Source of the DNA: Saccharothrix australiensis
Lineage (GTDB): Bacteria; Actinomycetota; Actinomycetes; Mycobacteriales; Pseudonocardiaceae
Assembly: GCF_003634935.1 (NCBI RefSeq)
Contig: NZ_RBXO01000001.1
Location: 4,923,501-4,987,500 of the forward strand
DNA: 64,000 nucleotides
Reading direction: 5' to 3'
Of this stretch, positions 55,279 through 64,000 are shown piece after piece (the stretch's first letter is position 1; each line of letters starts with the position of its first letter). The position numbers and the translations under genes are program-made. The notes under the pieces are model-generated. The model saw nothing but the letters and a program-made list of their open reading frames with translations. It was not told where the DNA came from and did not search any database.

Positions 55279-55475
55279 TCACCCGCGAGCCCCGGCCCGC
55301 TGACCTTCAAGCCCTACGCCGACCACAGCACGGTGCCGGCCGTAGAGGTGCGGACCGGTTGCAGCAAGAGGAACGACGGGGCACTCCCCTTTCGAGGGAA
55401 AAAAGCGCCTGTCACGTCCTGATTGGACCATCATCGGAAACCGACTGTTTCCTTACCCTACAGGGAGATACCGCT

Positions 55476-55829
55476 GTGCCCCGTTCCTCCGCCACGACGG
55501 CCGCCGGAGTCGTCCTCAGCGCCTTGGCCCTGCTTCTGGCCATGCCCGGCGCGGCCTCCGCAGCCACCGGCCAGTTCCGCTACACCTACACCACCGACGA
55601 GGGCTACGACGCCGTCGGCTTCCTCAACAACCCCGACAGCGGCGAGTGCATCACCCTCCCCACACCGGCCGCCAATCCCGGAGTGGCATCACGAGCACCC
55701 CGCAACCGCACCGACGCCACCGCCACCGTCTTCCTCGACGCCGACTGCGAAGGCGACACCTACTACACCCTGAATCCGGGCGCGGGCGCATCCGAGCGCC
55801 TCCTGCTGCGCTCCGTCGTCTTCTCCTGA
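55476..55829 (+). CDS. Small secreted protein, 117 aa
   Basis: GTG 55476 has AGGGAGA seven bases upstream; an in-frame extension to 55359 is rejected because the signal peptide begins here. Residues 1-31 form a Sec signal peptide (TTAAGVVLSALALLLAMPGA, cleavage after ASA). The mature domain of about 85 residues has two cysteines (GECITLP and DADCEGDTYY) and a beta-rich pattern ending LLLRSVVFS. It resembles small extracellular actinobacterial proteins of unknown role; inhibitor-like or crystallin-like folds are possible. Confidence 0.75.
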   Translation: MPRSSATTAAGVVLSALALLLAMPGAASAATGQFRYTYTTDEGYDAVGFLNNPDSGECITLPTPAANPGVASRAPRNRTDATATVFLDADCEGDTYYTLNPGAGASERLLLRSVVFS

Positions 55830-55884
55830 ACCAACCCACAGCACGCACAACAGAGACGCCTCCTCGGTTGGCGGCAGGGCCTCG

Positions 55885-56455
55885 TCAGCCGAGCAGGCCG
55901 AACTCGGCCAGGATCGCGGGCCGCTTGCGCAGCAGGGCTTCGAACTCGGCCGAGGGCCAGATGGTGATGTCGGACCGCCGGGCACGGTCCGAGGGTTCGA
56001 GCCGGAGGCTGTCGGCGATCGCGGGTCCATCCGTCCCGCAGCACGCTTCCCTTCGGCGCGCACCACCCCGCGCGGGCGGGCACGAGCAGATCGGCCCGGC
56101 CCAACGCGTTGTGCCGCCGTTCCGCGGGGGTGACGAGCCACAGCGCGGAGGGGAACCGCAGGCACGCGGACCTGACCTCGCCGTCCTCCGCGTCCCGCAT
56201 GACCTTGTCCAGCAGTTCGAGGATGGCGTCGGTGCGGTACTCCCGAACCACGCCCTCCAGCCAGCGGCGACCCCGGCGCTGCTTGCGGTTGCCGCCGATC
56301 CAGCTACAGCCTCGGGCAGCTCGGGCAGTTCACCACCCTCACCGCGCACCCGATCGAAGTAGATCATCGGGTTGTGGTCATCGTCGGCAGCGTGGAGCAC
56401 GCCGTCCTCCGTCACGATCGCCCGCCGGCCCGTGTAAGCACTGTCAACTCCGACT
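55885..56455 (-). pseudogene. Decayed hypothetical gene in three frames
   Basis: Pieces in order on the minus strand are: VVGVDSAYTGRRAIVTEDGV and LHAADDDHNPMIYFDRVRGE; then, in a second frame, REYRTDAILELLDKVMRDAE and RFPSALWLVTPAERRHNALG; then DGPAIADSLRLEPSDRARRS and DITIWPSAEFEALLRKRP, ending at 55885. The pieces look coding but cannot be read together without at least two frame changes. No family recognised. Confidence 0.45.
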
Positions 56456-57032
56456 ACCCGGTGTGGGGCACCAGGATCGCGGCCACCGCCGCGCGAACGT
56501 GGTCGGCGATCTCCGCACGCGTGCCCGCCGGGAGCTTGGCGTCCAGGTACAGGTACGCCAGCCCGTGCGCCAACGCCCAGCCCGCCGACGCCAGCGCCTG
56601 CCGGTCGCCGGTCGGGAAGACCAGGGCCATCGCGAGTTCGAGCAGTTCGCGGATCTCCCCCGCCGCCTTGACCCGTTCCTCGCTCCCCTGGTCGCACGCG
56701 TTGCCGAACATCAGGCGGAACAGGGCGGGGCGGCGCAGGGCGAACTCGACGTACCCGACCGCCAACTCACCCAGGTCCGCCACCGACGTCGGAGGTGTCC
56801 GCCCTTCGGTCAGATCCGCTTTCAGGTCGCGCAGACCTTGGGCGGCGAGAGCGGACTCCAAGGCGTCGCGGTCGGCGAAGTGGCGGTACGGGGCGGTCGG
56901 CGAGACCCCCGCCTCACGGGCGACGGCTCGCAGCGAGAACGGCTCCCCCGCTTCGAGCATGCGCATCGCCGACGCCAGCAGCGCCGCCCGCAGATCGCCG
57001 TGATGATAGGCACTCTTCACCGAAGTTGACAC
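56454..57032 (-). CDS. TetR-family repressor
   Basis: The 192-residue protein has an N-terminal TetR helix-turn-helix (AYHHGDLRAALLASAMRMLE, FSLRAVAREAGVSPTAPYRH) and a C-terminal WHG-type ligand domain (VGYVEFALRRPALFRLMFG). It is divergent from the flavin oxidoreductase at 57093, 60 bases away, and an inverted repeat in the gap overlaps its own translation start region. Control of the oxidoreductase and of itself is therefore likely; the inducer is unknown, perhaps an electrophile reduced by the enzyme. GTG 57032 is used as the start; a GTG four codons later is also possible. Confidence 0.85.
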   Translation of the reverse strand: MSTSVKSAYHHGDLRAALLASAMRMLEAGEPFSLRAVAREAGVSPTAPYRHFADRDALESALAAQGLRDLKADLTEGRTPPTSVADLGELAVGYVEFALRRPALFRLMFGNACDQGSEERVKAAGEIRELLELAMALVFPTGDRQALASAGWALAHGLAYLYLDAKLPAGTRAEIADHVRAAVAAILVPHTG

Positions 57033-57035
57033 TGC

Positions 57036-57070
57036 TTACATTCCTTCCTACGCTCATGTGAGCAATGTAA
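57036..57070. promoter_or_regulatory. Candidate TetR operator
   Basis: TTACATTCCT (57036-57045) and AGCAATGTAA (57061-57070) form an inverted repeat matching at 9 of 10 positions, with an inner dyad GCTCA-TG-TGAGC (57052-57063). The element fills the 60-base gap between the divergent repressor and oxidoreductase genes, the usual place for a TetR operator controlling both. Confidence 0.6.
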
Positions 57071-57092
57071 ACATACCGGATGAGGAGCCGCG

Positions 57093-58337
<1,245 letters not shown>

Positions 58338-58413
58338 TCGACACGGCGAAACCGCACCGGATCGCCGTCGTCCCAGGAGACCGTCTGCACCGTCGTTTAC
58401 ATCGAGGCTCTGG

Positions 58414-59402
58414 TCAGAGTCCCGTCGCAATCGCCCGATCGCCCCGTCCGCTCAGGTACTCGGCGAAGATCCGCCGCACCACTCACGCCGACCCCTCGTC
58501 AATCGCCAACACCCGCAACCTGTAGCCCTCAACAGCCTTGCGCGGGTTCGGATGCGGCCCACCATCCACGGTCTCGTACCCACGCCCGGCGCGGTGCGTG
58601 TTGCGCTCAAGATCGTGCTCGGCCGGGCACGGCGTCCGCCGCTGGTTGAGGACCTCGACCAGGGCCTCAATGCTGCGGCCGGCCAAGCGCTCGGCGAACA
58701 GCCACCGCACCGTCGGTGCGGTCTCGGGGTAGGGCTCCAGTTGGACGATGCTGCGACCGCGGCGTGCGCCTGCCGGGTGAGGATGCGGGCCCGCCTCGAC
58801 CAACCGATAACCGTAGGGAGCACGTCCGCCCAGGTAGCGGCCTCCTCGGTCAGTGCCTGCATGGCCGCCATCACCCGGTGTCGGGCGCGGACCACCTCGC
58901 GCAGCGACTGCGCACCCGACATCCTCACCAACGCCCGGTGCTCCGGCGTCTCCAGGTCGACCGGCCCGCCGGCCTCCGGCAGCCACACCTGCACACGGTG
59001 ACGCCGGAACAACGCCAGCAGCCGCTCCAATTGATCACCGGCCAAGCCGCGCTCGTACTCCCCCATCACGATCGCGTCGAACCCGCGATCCCGATCCCGC
59101 ACCGCCGCCAGCAACTCCGCAGCCTGCGGGCGGTCACGCCATCGGTCGCGCCGCGACCGCCCGGCGTCGAAGAACGTGGCTGTCATGGTGCCGTGTCCGG
59201 CGACCAGTTCCTGGGCCACCTCCAACTGCCACGCCCGCGAGGTCACCGGGTCCTGGTGCTCGGTGGTCGAGGTCCGACCATAGAACGCGAACCGCAGGCC
59301 ACCGACGATGCCCAGTCCGAGGTCGAGGCCGCCGCCGGTTTGGTCTCCCACCCGCAGGCCCATCCAGTCCGTGAGCGTCCCGACCGGACAACACCACGAC
59401 AC
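58414..59402 (-). pseudogene. Chimeric serine recombinase pseudogene
   Basis: From GTG 59402 the frame encodes a resolvase domain with FAFYGRTSTTEHQ, TFFDAGRSRRDRWRDRP and GFDAIVMGEYERGLAGD. At about 58840 the frame changes to GGRYLGGRAPYGYRL, APTVRWLFAERLAGRS and LERNTHRAGRGY. The sequence then jumps into a different recombinase: NPRKAVEGYRLRVLAIDEG, TGA, VVRRIFAEYLSGRGDRAIA, ending at TGA 58414. The zinc ribbon and C-terminal domain are absent. It combines at least one frameshift, one recombination junction and a nonsense codon. Its N-terminal leader (LTDWMGL) is shared with the pseudogene at 5665-7066. Confidence 0.8.
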
Positions 59403-59705
59403 CCACCCTCCGCGTCACTACAGGCAGGCAAGATCATCCCAACGTGGCTCCCACTGCGGTCAACACCCTGTACGGGATGACAGGCCGCAGCTTGAGCACT
59501 CCACCATACGGCGCCGGTTGCGCTCCCGACCTGGCCGACGGATACGGCATACGACGCCTGCGCCGGAACTCGGGTGGGTATGCGCTGACAAGTTCGGTGA
59601 GTGCAGAACTCGCTTCGTCGTCCTCGCAGTCCCGAACAGGGTTCGGCCGGTTTCCGATATGCTTGTTGGCCAGCAGGTGTCGGAACACGACCGCGGATCG
59701 GTGAC
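59403..59705. other. Intergenic region before STAND gene
   Basis: This 303-base gap between the recombinase pseudogene and the STAND gene is less GC-rich than its surroundings. It contains several frames without coding character and no hairpin or promoter box I could support. Confidence 0.4.
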
Positions 59706-62201
59706 ATGGCTGGGCGATCGAGGCGCGACGGGCGCACCAAAGGCGTGACTGCCAGCCCGATTCGGAATGAGATCAGCGGTTCGGTCGAAGGTACGGCGGT
59801 GCAGGTCGGCATGGTGATGGGCGACCTGCACCTGCATCTACATGCCGCCCACAGAGAAGCACGCGACGAGCCCGACCAGTTGCGTTGGGATCATGACCCT
59901 CATTTCACCGGACGTGGCGACATACTCGAACGCTTGGAAAAATTACTGACACCTGCGGCCGATGAAGGTTTCACGCCGGTTGTCCTGCACGGGCTCGGAG
60001 GTACAGGTAAGACCAGCGTGGCGGTCGAACTGGCGGTTCAACTCTCGGAGCGCTTCCGGCCGGTGTTCGTCAGTGGTCGAACCCGCGCGTCGTTGATAGG
60101 AGACCTCATCCGGTTGGGCGGAGCCCAATATGACGACGTGTGGAATTTGGGTATCGCAGCCGCCGCCGGGCCGGTGACACCACAGTTACCTTTTCCTGCT
60201 GACACACTGCTGATCGTAGACGGCGTGACCGACGTAGAGACGCTGCGTGGGGTGATACCCCGTAGCGCGCCGTGCCGGGTTCTGATCACCAGCACGGTGC
60301 GGCAACTGGATCAAGGATATGCACAGGTCGAGTTGACCGAGTGGCAGCCCGAGGAGAGTGTCCGATACCTCGAACTGGTGTTGCCGGACGCCTCGGTCGA
60401 GGACCGACGCCTCCTGGGAAAGGCACTCCACCACCATCCCCTCGCGTTGACCCAAGCTGCCCACCACTGTCGCCTGATGGCACGCTCCGTGGACACTTTC
60501 TTGAAGCACCTCGTCAGCGAGCCGTTGGTCGCCCTCGATGTCGGCGAGGCGAGCGGACATCGCGACACCACCTTGCGAACGATCCAACTCAACATCAAGA
60601 TGGCCGTCGGACGAGAGTCGCTCGCCGGAGACCTGCTGGCCATGCTCGCGCACCTCGGCACCGATCCGGTTCCTGTCGGCCTGCTCGCACAGCGGCTTCC
60701 GGTCACCTATGTGAAGGGTTACGGCACGACCGGCACTGAACCGCAAAACCGTTCGCAGTGGTTTTTCCGCCGCCGAGGCAAGCGCCCAGCCTCGTCAGAA
60801 GAACGCTCCGACACCGCCCGTGACATGGTCCGTGCGCTGAGCGATGCCGGACGACGCGAACGCGCCATAGCGTCCCTGGTCTCGCTGTCGTTGGTGAGGG
60901 TCGGAGCGGAGCGCCTTTCGGTCCACCCGCTCGTCGCGCTCGTCGCGCGCTGTCTCGCCGAGGACCCGCTGCCGTGGCTCCAGGTCGGCTACGGGCTGTT
61001 CGTCCAACACCTTAATCCCGCCGACGACCAGTTAGGCGGCAGTCGGGAGTCGTTTCTCGGCCCCATCGCCTCGTTGACAGACATTGCCATGCGCCACGGC
61101 TACGCCGGCACCGTGGTCCTCGCCGCCTGCGTGCACCTGGCACGACGCCTAGCATTCTATGGGGTACGCAACGATCCCAATCCGAGTCTTGGGGCCGACC
61201 CGGTCACACTGGCGCATTACGCCCTCTCTGCGGCCGAAGCCAACAGCGTTACAGCGCCAGAGTTGCGGGGAGTCGCGGTTGAAGCCCGCACGACGCTAGC
61301 CCAACTTGCGTGGTGGAAAGGCGACGTCGGCTCCGCCTATGAGCTATGCATGACCAACATGGCCATGGCACTCGATTACCAGGACTTCCGGCTCTACCTC
61401 CGCTTTCTCAGGTCAGTCGGTGAGATCGCCGCCGTCAGCGGAGATCGGAAGATAGCGCAGGACGTTCTAGAAAAGATCGTCTCAGAGGTGGATCCGAGGG
61501 TAACCGAACCGGCACTCCAAGCCGGCATCGCCTACACCAAGACTCAGATCCTTCGGTTGTTCAACCGCATCGACGAGGCACGCACGCTCAACGCAACGGT
61601 GCTTGAAATGCTCCAGGAACACTCCTTGGACCGCTACACCGTGGAGATGGCGCATCAGATGGCGGCGCAGCTGGCCAGGGATACCGATGACGCGGCCGCT
61701 GCCCTTCACCACGAATTGGCGCTGCTTGAGCTCCGACGCGCATCCGCGAACGATGACCGGCCCGACCGGCACCTCGTCGATTCACTACACGGGGCCGCCG
61801 ATGCCGCCATCGATGTCAACAACCTGATCCTGTCCGCTAAGCTGATCGACGAAGCCTACACTTTGGCGAAAGACGGTTTTGGTCAGGACAGCGATGTCTA
61901 CGCGACCGTCCTGGGGGTCCGAGGGCGACTCAGGTTGCATCAGCGTCACTACCAGGCGGCGGTCGAAGATCTCACGGCAGGAAACAGATTCTTCCAAGCC
62001 AATCCTGGCATGGCGCGAGGTGGCAGAACCGCGATCCTGATCCACCTCGCCTTGGCCACGGCAGCCCTGGGTGACCGCAAGCAGGCACTAATCTTCGCGA
62101 ACGAGGCGTACACTCTCGATCGACAGATGTACGGCGAGGACCACCCGGAAACCTTGAAAGACAAGGAAACGATCCACTATCTGTCGAAGGGCATGCGGTA
62201 G
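59706..62201 (+). CDS. STAND NTPase with RHIM-like N-terminal motif and TPR-like C-terminus
   Basis: The product has about 831 residues from ATG 59706; GTG 59745 is an alternative. Residues 15-45 carry RNEISGSVEGTAVQVGMVMG, whose VQVG core resembles RHIM/BASS3 amyloid-signalling motifs. A NB-ARC-like NTPase follows: FTGRGDILERLEKLL, P-loop VVLHGLGGTGKTSVA near residue 98, Walker B LLIVDGVTD near 168, VLITST, and the helical GxP-like HHHPLALTQAAHHC. A winged-helix region and TPR-like repeats (LRLHQRHYQAAVEDLTAG, AALGDRKQALIFANEAYTL) complete it. Such proteins are sensors in programmed cell death or antiphage signalling; the ligand and partner effector are unknown. Moderately lower GC than the neighbours suggests transfer. 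Confidence 0.85.
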   Translation: MAGRSRRDGRTKGVTASPIRNEISGSVEGTAVQVGMVMGDLHLHLHAAHREARDEPDQLRWDHDPHFTGRGDILERLEKLLTPAADEGFTPVVLHGLGGTGKTSVAVELAVQLSERFRPVFVSGRTRASLIGDLIRLGGAQYDDVWNLGIAAAAGPVTPQLPFPADTLLIVDGVTDVETLRGVIPRSAPCRVLITSTVRQLDQGYAQVELTEWQPEESVRYLELVLPDASVEDRRLLGKALHHHPLALTQAAHHCRLMARSVDTFLKHLVSEPLVALDVGEASGHRDTTLRTIQLNIKMAVGRESLAGDLLAMLAHLGTDPVPVGLLAQRLPVTYVKGYGTTGTEPQNRSQWFFRRRGKRPASSEERSDTARDMVRALSDAGRRERAIASLVSLSLVRVGAERLSVHPLVALVARCLAEDPLPWLQVGYGLFVQHLNPADDQLGGSRESFLGPIASLTDIAMRHGYAGTVVLAACVHLARRLAFYGVRNDPNPSLGADPVTLAHYALSAAEANSVTAPELRGVAVEARTTLAQLAWWKGDVGSAYELCMTNMAMALDYQDFRLYLRFLRSVGEIAAVSGDRKIAQDVLEKIVSEVDPRVTEPALQAGIAYTKTQILRLFNRIDEARTLNATVLEMLQEHSLDRYTVEMAHQMAAQLARDTDDAAAALHHELALLELRRASANDDRPDRHLVDSLHGAADAAIDVNNLILSAKLIDEAYTLAKDGFGQDSDVYATVLGVRGRLRLHQRHYQAAVEDLTAGNRFFQANPGMARGGRTAILIHLALATAALGDRKQALIFANEAYTLDRQMYGEDHPETLKDKETIHYLSKGMR

Positions 62202-62960
62202 TCGCCTACACGACGACAGCGGAGGGGTCGTCGGTGACGAACCGGGCGGCGGCTTCGAGGGCTTAGTTGTCGCCGCAGAGGCGGAGTGTCGTGTAGATGA
62301 GTTTCCACCACGACGACTCGGTGTCCCTGGCAACCGGGATCGGTGGGCATCGCAAAAGCAGCACTGATTACGCCGAGCGCTGGCGGATCGACTCCTCGAG
62401 CCTCGAGTGCGCGATCGCGGACCTCATGGCGCTCGTGCGTGTCACCGCAGAGCGACCGGCGACGACGAGTACGACGTGCGTGTGGGAATCGAGCGGGCCG
62501 GCGGGCAACCACTGATAATCCTGACAAGAAACGAATTCGACTACCTGCATGAGGGCGTTTCGATCCCACTGCCCCGCTACACGTCCGTCGAGACGACCGT
62601 GAACGCGGCAGGGCCTACCTCAGACTACCACCCGGCACATCCACGACCTCGCTCGGGACTGCGTGAACCAGGGCGGTGTCCCGGACGCGCGGATGATCCG
62701 TCCTGCGGTGCAGGACGACCGACGGTAGCCGCTGCCGTGGGCGCGGTCCGCGCCACAGCAGCACATCGCCTCTCGCACCTCGATGATCCGAGCAGTCCGG
62801 CAGGGAACTCTTGGCGGCCGTGTTTCGACCTTGGGTGCACGAGGCAGCACCACCGCGGCCCCGCACTGACCGACCGGCAGCCCTGGCGGGTGCGGCGACA
62901 TGCTCAGCCCGGCACAGCTGACCGCTCACCGCGCCCGTCTGCACACTTGGGCCGTGGGCG
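62202..62960. other. Stretch of degraded coding fragments
   Basis: No intact gene. On the minus strand at 62207-62310 one frame reads ESSWWKLIYTTLRLCGDN, stop, ALEAAARFVTDDPSAVVV. On the plus strand, YDVRVGIERAGGQPLIILTR and FDYLHEGVSIPLPRYTSVE (from 62470), then in another frame TRHIHDLARDCVNQGGVPDA and RMIRPAVQDDRR ending at a TAG near 62718. These look like two or more decayed genes of unrecognised families. Confidence 0.4.
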
Positions 62961-62963
62961 TGG

Positions 62964-64000
62964 ATGTCGGTGGCCCGGACAGCCGCCGAGAGCGGAGACC
63001 ACGACCGGGCGGTCGACTACGCGAGCCGCATCAACAAGGACACACTGCGCACAGGCGTCGTCTGTCATGTGCTCAAGGTGTCGTGCAAGGCCGGCGACCA
63101 CGGTCAGGCGGTCCGCACGGCGTTGTTGATCAGCGATCCGATCGTGCGCACCGCGGCGCTGACCACCGTCACCGATGCCCTGATCACGGCCGGCCGCCCG
63201 GAGGAGGCGGTCGCCCTGCGCGACGACGCGGAAAGCACGGCCACCACCATCACCGACCCCGGTCAGCACGTACACGCGCTCCTGAAGGTGGCCCTGACCT
63301 GCTCGGGGCTCAGGGACCGCGACCGGGCGGACCGACTGTTCGACCGTGCGGTCACGGACGTGCCGACCGTCGTCGATCCCGGCGAACGGGACCTCGTCTG
63401 GCCGGCCGTGGCCCGCGCGCTGGCCGCCGCCGGCCTGTACGACCGGGGTATCGACGTCGCATCCGGCCTTACCGATCCGGGTCGGCGCAGCCGAGTGTTC
63501 GCCCGGCTCGGGACGGCAGCGGCCACTGCGGGGATCACGACCGGGCGGCGGAACTGGTGCGGCCCACGATCGGATCCGCACACCTCATCACCAACCCCAG
63601 GATGCGGCGCGCGGCCCTGACGAGAATCGCCGACGAACTCGCGCGAGCCGGCATGTACGAGCAGGCGGTGGACCTGGCGCGCTCGGTGTTCGATGACCTT
63701 GACGCCGAGCCCTACGCTCTCGTCGGGGTCGCTCGCGGCCTGGCCCGAGCCGGTGATCACGATCGCGCGCTTGACCTCGCACATTCGATCACCGACACCC
63801 GTCGGCATGCTGGCGCGCTGGCCGCCGTCGCCGACGTACTCGCCGAGACAGGACACCCCCACCGGGCCACCGAACTGGCCGAATCCGTGCCCGTACCCGA
63901 ACAGCGTTGTGAGGCACTGGTGCTCGTCACCGACACGCTGGCCAAGACCGGACGCCACGAGCAAGCGGCCGCCGTGCTGGACAGGGCGATCACCGACGCG
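62964..64000 (+). pseudogene. Helical repeat protein, frameshifted, running off the window
   Basis: The sequence consists of TPR-like repeats of about 33-36 residues with consensus A-x-x-AxxGDHDRAxxLA followed by a VxD-like helix: TAAESGDHDRAVDYASRI, DALITAGRPEEAVALRDD, ALAAAGLYDRGIDVASGL. At about 63530 the frame changes and the repeats go on as GDHDRAAELVRPTIG, ELARAGMYEQAVDLARSV, GLARAGDHDRALDLAHSI, DTLAKTGRHEQAAAVLDR to base 64000. The ATG at 62964 is inside a repeat, so the true start is probably upstream and lost. Such repeats often form the sensor part of STAND proteins. The 3' end is outside the window. Confidence 0.6.

Overview
The window is high-GC, strongly biased actinobacterial DNA with frequent GTG and TTG starts. 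The gene content (XRE regulators with TPR tails, STAND NTPases, an EACC1-caspase operon, decayed FxLD-type methyltransferase and terpene synthase) suggests a secondary-metabolite-rich Actinomycetota, probably Pseudonocardiales. The genus is inference. No rRNA, tRNA or CRISPR array was recognised.

1-5.7 kb: an XRE-family regulator that enters the window already truncated, its coupled cupin gene, a convergent full-length XRE paralogue, a two-gene operon of unknown function ending in a textbook C(UUCG)G terminator, and a markedly AT-richer DUF262/AlbA_2 fusion gene that looks like an imported defence nuclease.

5.7-25 kb is a mobile and defence island in decay. It holds an intact serine recombinase with a small Cys-rich upstream partner, a frameshifted second recombinase, remnants of a third, an IS5/IS427-type element with clear ends, an ISL3 transposase scrap, a frameshifted AbiJ-like/DUF559 gene, and a giant Avs-like STAND gene (Cap4-type nuclease plus NTPase plus repeats) broken by two frameshifts. 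That gene converges on another NTPase gene interrupted by an in-frame TAG. A DUF5677 gene lies beside them.

25.2-31.8 kb carries the best candidate for an active, little-described system. It is a tightly coupled four-gene operon: EACC1, a caspase fused to an FGE-sulfatase fold, an 840-residue protein and a 450-residue protein. A Bax inhibitor-1 family membrane protein follows. A degraded copy of an EACC-caspase pair occurs near 42.3-42.8 kb.

31.8-36.5 kb is a graveyard: a PCMT-like methyltransferase scrap, an orphan Rhs-WHH toxin with its immunity gene, and remnants of a terpene synthase, a RibD-like reductase, an ECF sigma factor and an XRE-TPR regulator.

36.6-42.2 kb is metabolic: an operon for tryptophan oxidation (FAD monooxygenase, DUF6875-like protein, kynurenine formamidase, tryptophan 2,3-dioxygenase), then an aminotransferase.

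42.9-52.1 kb is a compact four-gene operon of export-associated proteins: a Tat-type 1072-residue protein, a 1305-residue partner, a secreted 422-residue protein and a G1 glutamic protease. No known function could be assigned to the two giants.

52-64 kb: cyclase-like remnants, a frameshifted lipase, a small secreted protein, a TetR/Old-Yellow-Enzyme divergent pair with an operator-like inverted repeat, a chimeric recombinase pseudogene, an NB-ARC/TPR STAND gene with a RHIM-like N-terminal motif, and a broken repeat protein running off the end.

Many single-base frameshifts are seen, mostly in accessory genes. They may be true decay or sequencing error, and this matters for every pseudogene call below.
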